A stretch of DNA of 64,000 nucleotides from Termitomyces sp. T153 (Eukaryota > Basidiomycota > Agaricomycetes > Agaricales > Lyophyllaceae): NCBI GenBank assembly GCA_018296165.2, contig JACKQL020000088.1, positions 62,001 to 126,000 of the forward strand, read 5' to 3'. Below the pieces are notes generated by a model. The model was not told where the DNA came from. It searched no databases and was given only the letters and a program-made list of their open reading frames with translations. Positions within the stretch are counted from its first letter, which is position 1. The number at the start of each line of letters is the position of its first letter. Shown here in pieces: positions 24,045 through 35,270 of the stretch. The translations under genes and the position numbers were made by a program.

Positions 24045-25233
24045 TCAATACTCAACAGCCTCATCCTCATCGCCGCCTAGAGGCTCTTCTTTCTTTTCTT
24101 CCTGCGCGGGTTGGTGCTCGGATCGGGGCTCTGCTTCTGGCACGGAAGCAGGCTCTGGTACGGACGCAGACGCGGGTGTCTTGAGTTCGTCGTCGACGTC
24201 CATCTCCATCGTGTTTGAGTGTGCGGTGTCGGGATTGGAAGTTGGTATAGGTGCGGGTTCGGGTTCAGGAACAGAGGCAGATGCAGAGGTGGGACCACCC
24301 ATCTCCGCATCCGCATCTACCTTTTCATCTATAGACGCCTCATTGCCGATCCCAGCAGAACGCACACCCCCGCCCTCGCCCCCGCCCCCGCCCTCGCCCT
24401 CCCCCTCGCCGGCACCACCCGTCTTCTTCGCCTCCTCATCTGCGACGCGCTGCCGAAGCTTGTTCACATCCTCGACGCCCCTCGCGCGCTCCTCGCGGAA
24501 AAGCGCGTATTCACGGTTAGACGCGGCGTGGACGGCGCGTTTGCGCCGCGCGAGGAAGGATTGTTGGGCGGGGAGGAGGAGGGCGGGGAGGTAGTAGAGG
24601 GGCGGGGGGTGCGTGCGCGGGGGGTGGGCGAGGACGTTGGGGTTCGGAGCGTCGGCATCAGCGTCAGCGTCGGAGAGGGGCTCGTCGTCGGGGATGATGT
24701 CGGATGTGAGGAGAAAGTTGGCGTAGAGCGGGAGGTGGCTGCGGCGGAATTTGTACTACGACACATGAATTATGAAATTATGAAATTATGAAAAAGGAAG
24801 GAAGGAAGGAAAACGCACAATAGAATCTTTAAGCTGCAATTCCTCTTCTTTACGATTAGCAGTCATTTTATCTTTCTTTGCTTCTTCTGCGCGTCGGACA
24901 GAGTCTGTTTCTTTGCGCAGTTTCGTCTGGAGCCGCTGTTCGATTAGATGTCGCTTTTTAGCCTGTGCTCGCAGTTACAAATTGAGATGAATACGAAAAA
25001 AACGAAAAACGAAAAACGCACAGCCTCGCTCGCGCTCCGTTCCCTGTCCTCAATCTTCGCCTTGTTCAGCGTCCCAATGACCAGCCCAAACATGCTCTTC
25101 CCCCGCTTCCTCTCCCTCCCCCCGTCCAATTCAAGCCGCGGCCGCTTCTTTGCCGTCTCAGGTGCAGCTCTGGATTCGTATCGTTAGTATCAGCGTCCGC
25201 GTGAGTGAGGGCGAGAACGCACTCTTCGGCCAT
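24045..25233 (-). CDS. Pinin/SDK/MemA-domain protein
   Basis: Predicted 337-aa nuclear protein of the pinin family, whose members sit at the exon-junction complex and act in pre-mRNA splicing. Exons (minus): 25233-25223, 25169-25022, 24962-24819 and 24755-24045, with GT-AG introns of 53, 59 and 63 bp. Joining these keeps one frame from ATG to TGA. Residues 11-28 are basic (nuclear-signal-like). Residues 30-53 start MFGLVIGTLNKAK, the signature of the MemA domain. Residues 54-101 form a charged helical/coiled-coil stretch, followed by YKFRRSHLPLYANFLLTSD. The tail is low-complexity, Ala/Pro/Glu-rich and acidic. Exon 1 codes for only 11 nt. The gene ends just beside the tandem array and is followed upstream by SRP72 on the same strand. 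Domain identification comes from remembered family motifs. Confidence 0.85.
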
Positions 25234-26138
25234 GAGGGTGTGAAAGATTGAAAAGGGTTAGCGTAGGCGTGGGAATTCAGTGCGACGCGGCGGATACTAG
25301 TCAGAATGGAGAATTTGTTGATTGCTGCTTCGTTTCGACCAGGGAACGACACGACTTTTGGAGCCTTCTTTCTAAATACTAAGTAGTAGCGCTGACTTGC
25401 TGGATTGCAAACTCTCGCAGATTCGTGACTCAAATGCGACCAACTCTCTCGTGCGGAATGTCCGCATCAATTTCCGCCGTCCAACTGAACCATCTATCAT
25501 GGTACCGGAACAAGAAATGACGCCCTATAATAACACCTACACCCTCACGAGTGCTCCGTACCATCTCTCCTAGCGTACTTGGACTCGGAAAGAACCAAGA
25601 ACCAACGACTGTCGATCCACTCGGATGTATGTATACAACTCAATTATATATATTTCTCCAGACTCGGGACCTATCGTGAGTTCTGCCTGCACCCACCCAG
25701 ACTGGTTACTTACATAGGATCGCCCAAGGTCCACCGTCCGATTCCTATCTTTGATTCCTGCAGCCCCGGATAATAGATGCGAGAGGAATCCGGACGTAAG
25801 CTGTACAGACGAAGCCATTCAAATATTGATGGCCGTAAAAGGTGTGATTCCGACGTAGGCTGTGATATATGTATGTATGTATGTATGTGTTCCCGTGGAT
25901 GTCCAATCCTTTGTTGTTAGCGCACCTCCGGCGTTGCCTGTGAGATATGTATTCCCGTGGTCTTTTTGAATATACATGATGGGTGTATGAGACAAGGCAG
26001 TACTGAGGGCGGCAAGCTTTCCTACTGGGGTTTCTTCGATGCTACCCCACTTTCGAACTCTGAGGCCCCAGAGGCGTTTCTTGATCCTGATATCTTCAAC
26101 CCTAACATTGCAACAACGAAAAACCCAAACCACCTCCC
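25234..26138. other. Intergenic region, no gene seen
   Basis: It lies between the 5' end of the pinin-like gene and the 3' end of the SRP72-like gene. A short (GTAT)n microsatellite is at about 25868-25889. The promoter of the pinin-like gene must lie at its left end, but I see no clear TATA box. An 82-codon minus frame at 25570-25818 has no recognisable content. Confidence 0.4.
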
Positions 26139-27326
26139 TCACTTCCTCTTCCTCCCCTTCGCCTTAGCCCCACCGCCACCGCCGCCTGTCGTCGACGACG
26201 ACCCCACACCCTCAGCGCCAACGCCAACGCCAACGCTCCCCTGCGTTGCCCCTCCCCCACCCGCACCCGCACCCGCACCTCCACCCCTCCTGCGCCTCCC
26301 CCCACCCACACCCGCGGACCGCTCCGACTTCTTAACCCACCTCTCCGGGTCCGGAGGCGGACTCAGGCCGGGTACGACACCGCGCGGGACGCGTGAGCGG
26401 CGCGGGGGTTTCGGTGCGTGGGTGGGGGTGTCGTGGGATGCGTGAGGAGCAGCGGAAGCCGCAGCTGCACGAGGAGCACGAGCCCCGCGAGCACCAGCAC
26501 CAGCTCCGGACGCATGTACAAGCGCAGACACGGGCACAGACCCAGACCCGAGAGACGCGCTGAGATCCTTCGGGAGCATGCCGAGCGCGCGGACGAAGCC
26601 TGTTGTCGTAAACTCGAGACTGAGCTGTGAGGCGTAGAGGTTTGTGTGGATGTCTTGGTGTTCGTCTGTTGTCTGTTTGGGTGTGAGTGTTAATTAGTGT
26701 TAGTGTGTGGAGAGAGAAGGGGACGTACGGGCTCGGCGGAATCGAGGAGCTGGGTGTATAGATCTACGGCTTGGGAGTATGAGCCTGTGCGGTAGGCCTG
26801 TGGAGGTATAACATATCATTAGAAAAAGAGAAGGCAATGCACTCGCAACGCCCTCGCAACGCCCTCACCATCTGTGCACGCAAGTGCATTACACCGCGGT
26901 CATCCTCGCCGCGCTGGCGTGTGACCTGATCGAGGAGAGCCGTGGCTTCTTCTTCGCGCTGGAGGCGATACAGCGCATATGCATGTTCGAATTCGTGTCC
27001 GTGTCCGTCGTCGTCGTCAGCGAGAAGAGCGAGAGCAGCGTCGTACTGTTCAGTCTGGAGGAGCAGAAAGAGTTTAGTTTTATGTGCATCTGCGTCTGCT
27101 GGGGCGAGTCGGAGGACTTTTGTGCATTTCGTTGGAATGAGTGTTAGTGTAGAACAGAAGGAAACGCACTTTTATCACAGGTCTTGATGGCATTTGCGAA
27201 ATGACCGCCGTCGATCTGCGCACAGAGAGACGTGAAGAGTCGTCTCAGCCGTTCAGCCGTGCTCGCTTCTGGCTTTGCCTTCCCTCTGCGCCCCGTCTTT
27301 TCTGTTTTTCCTCTTGTCGTCGACAT
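26139..27326 (-). CDS. SRP72: SRP72-like signal recognition particle subunit, shortened
   Basis: SRP72 is the TPR-containing protein that binds 7S RNA with SRP68 in the cytosolic signal recognition particle. Exons (minus): 27326-27170, 27116-26869, 26797-26729, 26672-26139; introns are 53, 71 and 56 bp, all GT-AG, and the frame is intact, giving 335 aa. Residues about 20-180 are helical TPR-like repeats (RLRRLFTSLCAQIDGGHF, later AYRTGSYSQAVDLYTQLLD). Residues about 190-255 are an Ala/Pro linker. Residues 266-278 are the RNA-binding motif DPERWVKKSERS, and the tail is Gly/Lys-rich ending KAKGRKRK. Usual family members have about 550-670 residues, so most TPRs between the early repeats and the C-terminus are absent. 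The start at 27326 was chosen over an in-frame ATG at 27389 because it matches the usual SRP72 N-terminus. Confidence 0.8.
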
Positions 27327-29465
27327 CTGGCCACGGTGGAAACAACGCAATGAAAACGGATGGTCACGTGTGAAAGTCTGGTCAAACAATCAATAATGAG
27401 GCAGTTTCCTCGAATTCGCCAAGCCTCTCTTCTCTCCGCGAACCACGCTCACCCCCACAGAACACCGACAAACACATAAACGTCCATGCGGCACGAGGAT
27501 ATCGGATATATAATGTTCGATGTATAGGAGACGCAGTGGGGCGAGGTTAATAGGGTTCTGTTAACCTCTTCATCCCTGAGGCCTGGGGTCGCACGCACCC
27601 GTCCTCGCCCGCACGAACAGAGCTTCGTCTGACTTGGATTCCTGCATGTTTTCTCCCCGCCTAACGAATACCGTGGAAAGCGCAGCGCATTTTAACTGAC
27701 TCGGGGAGCGCGAGTCTGAGTACGGAGTGCATAAGAGTGTCCATTCATTCGTGCTCATGTTGATGCGAAATGTACTTTTTGTCCTGTCTCACGGTTTGAG
27801 ACAGGCGTATCAATGTGCATCTGCTCCCTCGCTGGTGCAGTTCCAGTTCCAGTTCCAGTACGCTTATCAGTAGCTGCTAGTGATCGTACACGCACGCGCT
27901 GCCAAGTCTGAATCCATCTCAAAGCGATGTTTGGATCTCAATTCCAATTTCGATCAGAGGAAGAAAGCAGGTAAACTTATTCGTGATCGTGATTTGAAAA
28001 TGGGGTGTTGATTCACTACGCGATACTCTAGTGTTTCCAACGCCAACTGTTCTACGGGCGGAACACAGTGGTACCCACTTGCCTACTTGTGATGTTTCAA
28101 CTTGTGTGTATGAAAGCGACGAATGTACGATGGCTTCCTGACTGTTCGATGGCTCCCAGTGTACGATGTCTCCCTGAAAAGATCTCCTATCTCTTTGATT
28201 CGAAAAGCCATCCGTCCGTTATGTCCATCAACCTCAATCTCACCATCACCAGCAGTGGAAAAGGTGCGGAGAGGCAAGGTTGTTCGTGCTCGTGGCCCTG
28301 AGCGTCCTCGCTCAACACGGATAGGGGAACCGCAGTGGATGCGCACATACAATAGTTGACGCCTCGCACACCCACAAGCCTAATATAACACAACTGCATC
28401 CAAAAAGCTTACGACGTTTCAGTCAAGCGACAAGTGCCGAACGTGCGAAGGATGGCTTTCTGTCCTGCCCTCGAGCTCTCTTCACATTCGTTTGGGGGCA
28501 TCTATGTATAACCCACCCACTGTCTCTGGTCCGTCTCATCCGCATCAGTGCATACAAGTACATATGAGCGCCGCAAGTTCCAATAGCTTCAATTCGCTTG
28601 TTGATAACTTGACAGAGAAGAGAAGCGCCTGGGCAGCGACATACCCTATCCCATATCCAGTTATGTTCGTTTATATCAATGCTCGTGAGAGTTCGTTATG
28701 TACTCGACTCGAAAGAAAGAAGTAACCTGTAAGTTTAAGTATTGATCGAGGTCCTTGCTCCCGGGTCTCTGCCTCACGCTGACCACGTTCATATTGTAAT
28801 AATGCGCTTCCATTTCATATTCCAAAACGCCAAGTAGTTTCAAAGGGTCGTTCAATGTCCGCCTCGACGGTCGGAAGTACTGTGGCCTTGGCCCTTCAAC
28901 CAGTCTGGATCAATTATGTATGTATGGATGTATGTACAACCGCACGCTCGATCTCCGTCACCGGTGATTTTTGATGTCTCTTTCTGCACAGGCATCCCCC
29001 CGTTCCCGGACCTCGTGGACACAGCCTGGTATGCCGATCAGTATATTCTAAACTAGACATCTACACGAGGCTGCGCACTATCAGCAGTGCAGGGCTGGCA
29101 CTGGCAAGGGTTCTGACGTAGTCTTCTCTTTACGTCACTGTGTGTTATAGGATCTCTCCAAAGGGTTGTCTTGCGATTGTTGCAAGTTGAACAGTCTTGC
29201 CAGTGGGAATTCACAGAGTACGAAACAGCACGATAGTGGCTAGGTCATAATCGTCTCCATCGCTAGGCGAATTCGAACTCGACTCCCTTCAGAGTACATT
29301 AAACATTAAACATTATGCATTATGTGTTAGGTCCTATGCCTCGCGACACCCACCTGCAGCTGCTCGATACTCTCGTCTGCGATCGTGGCTGCAAAGTCAA
29401 TTCCCCGGTGGCCATCACCATGCGCTAGCCTGGATCCCAGATCCTACTACACATGCCAGCAGCGA
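27327..29465. other. Divergent intergenic region, no gene seen
   Basis: It lies between the divergent 5' ends of the SRP72-like and phosphatase-like genes, so it should contain both promoters. It is CpG-rich. A short TTCCAG repeat is at about 27840-27860 and a TATGTATGGATGTATG stretch is near 28917. Frames up to about 90 codons exist on both strands (for example 28083-28352 minus), but none has recognisable domains or plausible splice partners. Confidence 0.4.
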
Positions 29466-29475
29466 TATATAAAAG
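29466..29475 (+). promoter_or_regulatory. TATA box of the histidine-phosphatase-family gene
   Basis: TATATAAAAG lies 88 bp before the chosen ATG at 29554. This leaves a 5' leader of about 55-60 nt if transcription starts about 30 nt downstream. Confidence 0.65.
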
Positions 29476-29553
29476 TCACCTCAACGGTCCAAACGTAAAG
29501 TGTCCACAACACCAACCCCCCTTTTTTGTCGTCCTCTCACTCTCACTTACTCG

Positions 29554-31452
29554 ATGTTGCTTTCAAAAGTCCTCGGAGTCATCGTCATCGCACGAAACGG
29601 CGACCGCTCCAGCTACTACCAGGACCCGTACTCGTACGCCGGATCCAGCACTGAGACGACCGCGCTCGGGGAGGTAAGCACCGTTTCCGTCCCGCCCCTC
29701 CTCTTCTCCCTCCTCATCATTTCAATCACAGGCGGAATCTTTCCAGCTCGGCTCCCTCCTCCGCTCCACTTACCTCGACAGCTCCTCCCCGTCCTTCATC
29801 AACGGCATCCGCTCCGACCTCGTCGACAACAACGAAGTCAAAGCGCGCGTCAAGACCGGCGTCGAAGGCTCCGTCGTCTTCGATTCGTCGATCGCGCTCC
29901 TCCAGGGTCTTTTCCCGCCTAACAAGAATAATAAAATTCAGCTCGCGAATGATACGACGGTTGTTGCGCCGCTCGGCGGGTATCAGTACGTTCCAGGTAC
30001 GTGGTGTGCATCGTGTTTTGTGGCGTCGATGAGGTTTGATGGGGACGTAGTCGAGACGGTCGAACCTGGTAATGATAGGTCGTTGGAGAGCTGGACTGAT
30101 TGTCCTGTGAGTGAGGATATCGCGAGGGTTTAGCACATTGAAGCTTATTGGAGTTGCGACAGGCGTTTGCGAGGCATACCAGGGAGTTTTATGGTTCTCA
30201 AGAGTTCAAGGATAAGGCGAAGGATGCCCAGTCGTTCTTCAAGGCTGCTAAGGATTTCGTCTTTGGTCGTCCTACTACTTTGGAAAATGCCGTGAGTGAT
30301 ATGTGAGTTCTCGTGTTGGTTTTGAGGACTTATGGGTTCCCGCGCACAATCCTAGTGGAACGTAAGAGCGTTTTCGTGGATTCTACGGAAGTGAATCATG
30401 TACTAACGCCTTGAATAGATCTTTGATTTCATGAATACTCAACTCGTTCATAACAAGACTTACGCCCACCGCCTCCCGCCCACACTCATTGAACAAGCAC
30501 GCCACTTTGCAAACTTCCACGAGGACGGTGTTTTCTCCGACAAGCACATCAATGGCGTCGGAAACAGTTCGTCCTTTGCTCCTCAGCTTACCTCAAATCA
30601 ATCATTTACATGAATGTGATAGTTGCTGGCCGCACGCTCCTTCACACCATCATTACCTCCCTCGAGCGCATCGCATTCAACGGCGACCCTCTCCAGTTCC
30701 TGCTCGTCCAGACCACCTACCAGCCCTTCATCTCCTTCTTCCACCAAACCGGCATTGCGGACGAGCATCCCGAGTACAAAGGCATCCGTAAGCATAATCT
30801 CTTCATGATACTCTCACTACCCCATTTCTGATGAGTGATTTTTTTAATTAACCAGCCAACTTTTCATCTGCTATCGTGATCGAGCTTCGCCGTGGCAACC
30901 CCCCCGACCTTCGCGACTTCCTTCGCATCAAGTTCAAGAACGGAACCTTTGATCACTTCAGGGACGTCCACGTCTTTGGCCACCACTCTGACATCCCTCT
31001 CACCGAGTTCATCTACCGCGCCGAGGTGGGTATTCGTCAAAGATACTCTGAACATCACTACTAAACAAACCGCATCCTAGAACGCTGCCATCACCAGCAA
31101 CAAGCAATGGCGCGAAGTCTGCACCTCGTCTGAGAGTTTCGTCCCCCTGTCCCTCCCCGGCAACACCAACGTCCAGGCCGCATTCACCGGCGCCTTCGCA
31201 TTCATAAGTCTCCTCGCCCTCTTCATGCTCGCAAAGTTCGTCAAGCGCTCCCGCGCACGCGCACGCGAGGCCCGCCTCAGGCTCCCCGGCGACGAGGTGA
31301 GTGAAGTTGTTAATTACGGCGCCATCTCGCGGGAACGGGAAGAGTGGTGTGCGGGCGATACCACCGCCACTGCGATTGCGCAGAGCGATCGTCCGTATGT
31401 CGCTGCTGCTGCTGCGCAGTATTACCCCGAACATCAGAGATGGTTCGTTTGA
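29554..31452 (+). CDS. Histidine-acid-phosphatase-family protein with altered catalytic motif
   Basis: Nine exons give 476 aa: 29554-29673, 29732-29996, 30051-30106, 30163-30291, 30356-30361, 30419-30566, 30623-30787, 30856-31025, 31081-31452. All introns are GT-AG and 54-68 bp. The fold of the phosphoglycerate-mutase/acid-phosphatase superfamily is shown by VIVIARNGDRSSYYQDP (from residue 9), GGYQYVPVETVEPGNDRSLE, WNIFDFMNTQ and GHHSDIPLTEF (from residue 338). The nucleophile motif RHGxR is RNGDR here: Asn15 replaces the phospho-accepting His, so ordinary phosphatase activity is unlikely. A hydrophobic segment at about 386-405 followed by an Arg-rich tail suggests a C-terminal membrane anchor. 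There is no room for a signal peptide before the first strand. The last exon is read through to TGA; a further 3' intron after GDE cannot be excluded. Confidence 0.85.
30356..30361 (+). other. 6-nt micro-exon (Trp-Asn)
   Basis: TGGAAC is flanked by CCTAG before and GTAAGAG after. The introns are 30292-30355 and 30362-30418, both GT-AG, the second with a TACTAAC branch-point sequence at 30400. Including it gives ENAWNIFDFMN, which matches the conserved WNIYDFMN-like block of the family and keeps the frame. Skipping it would also keep the frame but lose both residues. Confidence 0.78.
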
Positions 31453-31729
31453 TTTTGGAATCCGCGAGGTGGTGGCGTGGTGGGCCCTGGATTTTTGCTG
31501 TGCTTTGATTTCTTATTGCGCTTCCAGAATGTCGTTCATGTCCCGGTTTTGGAGAAGACGCGATTGATTTGAGATTTCTTTTTTTCTCTGGGGGAGAGAT
31601 ACTGGGAACACTTGCTCTATTCCATTTTTGTTTGATATAAACATTTGCATTGTGTCCAATTGACATTCCATTCCTGTATTTATATGAATATAGCCGCTAC
31701 AGTTCTATCTGTTTGCAAGAGTCTTAGCG

Positions 31730-34459
31730 CTAGGCCATAACGTCCTCTTTTGATCCTTCTTGGACTAAAACCCCAGAACGATCCTTGGCGGTGATTCCTT
31801 CGTTCATGACCTGTGGCTTGATGATTTTGCCCTGGACTACCGACGATCTTCGTAATCGAATACGTTTGCAGATGGCAGCTGCATTCAGCCTCACATCCCA
31901 CATGTCTCGGATATGTCTCTCCGAGTGTCGGGAACCGCTACTAGGGAAGATCGCTTCTGCGGCCTCCATGTCCGTTAATCTGCCTCGAATGAGAGTGATA
32001 TAGAGAATTGATTGATTGAGGCGCTGCAGTTCACTAGAGAAGGGGCATTTCTTGCCCTGTGAATATAGATCGCGCTCCCATGCAAGGATATCAGCGAGAA
32101 CACCGTAGAAGAAGATAGTGCCTTCCTTGACGACACAATCCGTTGTCGAGGCCGCGACTTGAGAGGCGACGGTTCCTTTTGAATCGGGGTACAGAAGCTG
32201 AAGCATCCTCCGAACAATCGAGCTTTGCTCATATTTAAATGTCCTTTTGCTGTGCTTCAAAGTGGAGAAGAAGGTCAATAACGACAGCGTACGGGAACCT
32301 TCGATACCATCGGAGATGATAGACGTGAACATGGAGAACGGCCGTTGTATAGTAGCTTCCAGTAGTTCTGGAGGTACCTGATCTTGGGGGTATCGCCCCA
32401 TGGGTAAAAAGAAGCTCGGTTTGTGATGTTTAGGACCGGGCCAGACAAGGTAATGTCTATCTTCTCCTCCCACAAGCTGCTTTATGCATGTCGCAATATT
32501 TCGTGACAAAACAGGATATTGATCTCTGATTTCTGGGAGCACACACCAGGCCGAAAGCATTGGCTGAAGCTCTCTGAGAAAGTGATCTTCAAGATTGAAC
32601 CGTAGAAGAGGCCTGGACTGACCATCGAACGTTTTCGGCCTATTATCTCGGCCATCTCCAAAATTAGGCAGAGCAGGATAAACGTAATTCCTTCGCATAG
32701 TAGCTACCATCCAAACAGAGTAGAGGTCCAGCTGCGCAGGTAAACCAACTAGCGAGTTCTTGGGCAACAGGATTGTAGTTTGCGATGTATCCGGAGATGG
32801 CAGGTGGGTATACCATTCTAGGAGCGAAAGCCAACGATTTTTCTGGATAGTCCCGCCCATCACGTTCATCCACCGGGCTAGGAGATGAGAACTCGTGTTC
32901 AATGTCTCTATGTATGCACGCATTGCGTTTTCGACCGTCTTGACACCGACACAAGACAATGACTTCGACCGCTCGAGTCCAAAAACTCGAATCGTTTCCT
33001 CAAGGTTCTGTCGCATACGGGAAACGTCTACCAGCGCTTTATCAGCCCTTTGAGAAAGCTCATATCTTGAGGCGGCTGGGGAGGAGTAATAGTCGTTCGC
33101 GATCCTTGGAGGTCGATGACTGAGTGCTAAAATGCCGTTTGCCTTAAGAATCAAGGAATTGTCGATGTCCCAGTCAAGACACCTGATATCGTTGACGATC
33201 GACGAGAATGAAAGGTGAAATTTTTCATAACTTTCTTCGTCAATGTTAGATGTCCATCCAATCTTCCTTCTCAGATTGCCTTCGGAACAGAAGATTGAAA
33301 AGAGAGCGTCGAAACAGACAATGATTCTTTTTCTTTTGGACTCGTGATCCATGTGTTCGCTGCTGAGAATAGTGTGTAGGAAATGGACAATGGAAATCTC
33401 CACAGTGAGGCTGCGTGAGGCGCCAACAGCGAAAGTGGCCCACCATACATCTTGACCATTAGATGAAGCCAAAAATCCTGGGATGCTCGTCACGAAGAGT
33501 TCCAGTTCATGATCATCTGTGATCCTTTTGTATGTCCAGAGAAGTGCATGACAATCACCCTTCAGAGTCGAGGTCGTGGCTTCCCGTTCTCGTCGCAACT
33601 TGAGCTCTCTATAACTCTGCAATGCCTTTTTATCAAGGATATTATAGAGCAATCTATGAATGCGCTGGGCAGCGAATGACAGTGGTGTTTCATAAGGTGC
33701 AGAAGGATCGAGTAAGGGGACGATGGTGAAAAACATATAGCCCGCCAAGCAGGAGACGAATACACATAGTACAAGCCAGGCAACGAGTGTGTCCACCTGG
33801 TATAGGAAAACGCAAAGCCCTGCGAAGAAGAGAAAGAGGGATAGATGAAGTAATGTTGGGATATACTCGACAACCGTTTCTAGTTTCCACCTTTCGATTC
33901 CCGCAAAAAGGAAGTGTCTTGCCCTACCGCGACGTTGAGGTTCGTTGTATCGTTGTACTCTCTGCAGATAGTCTCTTATCCATTGTTGTGCGAGTGTAAC
34001 GACTAGTGCGGTTGTGAGGCTGAAAGAAAGCGAAAGAAACCATAGAACATTGACTGTGACGGCTGAAGTAGAGCGGACGAATGCACTTATGGGCAGAACG
34101 GTATTCAAGGCTGAAGTATAGTTATGAGACGCCTCCGTAACCTGATCCGCGAGTACGCTGGAGAGAAGGATGGTTGTTGTTTCGGCAGGATCCGGCTGCA
34201 AGAGCTTATAGCTTTCGCTGATAAAGGCTGTGACCGTTGCCGAGAACAGACCAACCTGTAACAAAGCTCGTCTGGTCAATCGAATTTCATCCAACAAGAC
34301 AAAGAATACCCTCACAAATATCAATGTGCTATCCAAATCAGCTTTCCACCTGTCAGTGAGGTTTGCATCATGTTTTGTCGCTTCATCAACATATATGGAC
34401 CAGAATTTCTGTGCCGGCTGATCGTTGTGATTAACCTGATCCTCGACGGATGGTATCAT
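31730..34459 (-). CDS. DUF6535 membrane protein
   Basis: This belongs to a family widespread in mushroom-forming fungi, with an N-terminal DUF6535 membrane domain and a long variable soluble part; its function is unknown. The region is open for 909 codons, but bases 34315-34256 form a perfect 60-nt GT-AG intron without stops. Splicing restores LIFVGLFSATVTAFI, the family's first hydrophobic segment, and gives 889 aa. Exons: 34459-34316 and 34255-31730. Hydrophobic segments lie at about 49-63, 115-136, 183-201 and 205-227. W20, ESYKLLQPDP and LAQQWIRDYLQR are typical of the domain. The C-terminal 650 residues show no known domain. It converges with the phosphatase-like gene; only 277 bp separate their stops. 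Confidence 0.85.
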   Translation of the reverse strand: MIPSVEDQVNHNDQPAQKFWSIYVDEATKHDANLTDRWKADLDSTLIFVRVFFVLLDEIRLTRRALLQVGLFSATVTAFISESYKLLQPDPAETTTILLSSVLADQVTEASHNYTSALNTVLPISAFVRSTSAVTVNVLWFLSLSFSLTTALVVTLAQQWIRDYLQRVQRYNEPQRRGRARHFLFAGIERWKLETVVEYIPTLLHLSLFLFFAGLCVFLYQVDTLVAWLVLCVFVSCLAGYMFFTIVPLLDPSAPYETPLSFAAQRIHRLLYNILDKKALQSYRELKLRREREATTSTLKGDCHALLWTYKRITDDHELELFVTSIPGFLASSNGQDVWWATFAVGASRSLTVEISIVHFLHTILSSEHMDHESKRKRIIVCFDALFSIFCSEGNLRRKIGWTSNIDEESYEKFHLSFSSIVNDIRCLDWDIDNSLILKANGILALSHRPPRIANDYYSSPAASRYELSQRADKALVDVSRMRQNLEETIRVFGLERSKSLSCVGVKTVENAMRAYIETLNTSSHLLARWMNVMGGTIQKNRWLSLLEWYTHLPSPDTSQTTILLPKNSLVGLPAQLDLYSVWMVATMRRNYVYPALPNFGDGRDNRPKTFDGQSRPLLRFNLEDHFLRELQPMLSAWCVLPEIRDQYPVLSRNIATCIKQLVGGEDRHYLVWPGPKHHKPSFFLPMGRYPQDQVPPELLEATIQRPFSMFTSIISDGIEGSRTLSLLTFFSTLKHSKRTFKYEQSSIVRRMLQLLYPDSKGTVASQVAASTTDCVVKEGTIFFYGVLADILAWERDLYSQGKKCPFSSELQRLNQSILYITLIRGRLTDMEAAEAIFPSSGSRHSERHIRDMWDVRLNAAAICKRIRLRRSSVVQGKIIKPQVMNEGITAKDRSGVLVQEGSKEDVMA

Positions 34460-35270
34460 GAAAAGGCGATCGAAATATCAAGCAGCCTTCAGAATTTGCC
34501 GTGTAACGGTTGAACGTTGTACAATGAACATCAATAATCGGCTGGAGAACACGAGGTAGGTCAATAGTGTCATTTATTTGGTGTCCTGATATGTCGGCGT
34601 TCAAATCAGTGGTTAGCGTGATTCAGGGTCGGGCGTAACCCAAGATATCCCAGGAGCCCTGGCAAGGCGACGAGTATGAGAACAATTTTTTATGGTTCCA
34701 TGTACAATGCAGTATGATGTGATGCCACACTCAAGAGCGACGTTTATCGTCTTCCGGGAGAATACTGACTTTGAGAATCTTTCAAGCCGGAAGTGCGTTA
34801 AAGTCTTGAAACCCGAAGCTTGTAGACAAAGATAAGTGAGCATACGACAAAGAGAGCAAGTTAGCAGCTCGAAGGTCATGCTTATTCAAGAACAAGAGCT
34901 GAACCGAGATAATCTCACAATGATCGAGTGATTTGAGCTAGTTATCGTCAATTTTCGCCTCGAACTCAGAATGAAAGCTTTTCGGAGATAGAGCAACATA
35001 GAGTGTCATGACCGCGAGAGGCTCATAAAAGTACCCCGACATACGTGGTCACTGATTAATAATTACGACTCAGAGCAATGAACTTCATGTTCTGTACAAT
35101 AAGAAACGACTTCTAAAATAATTACAATACACGAGTCTAATTGTTCACCCTCAATCTCTATTACACCCATTCTATTTGACTAGCGAGCTGAGATCACGGA
35201 AGAAGTAGTGTTTCAAGTGAAGGCGGTGTGGTGTGATCTGGGCGTTCAATAACAGAAGAATATGGTCCGT
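34460..35270. other. Intergenic region, no gene seen
   Basis: It lies upstream of the DUF6535 gene and downstream of the secreted-protein gene. Only short unsupported frames are present (for example 34613-34879 minus). No repeats or RNA genes were recognised. Confidence 0.4.

Noticed and set aside
24031..24594. 187-codon plus frame opposite the pinin-like gene
   Set aside because: Antisense shadow of the acidic low-complexity C-terminal exon; no domain.
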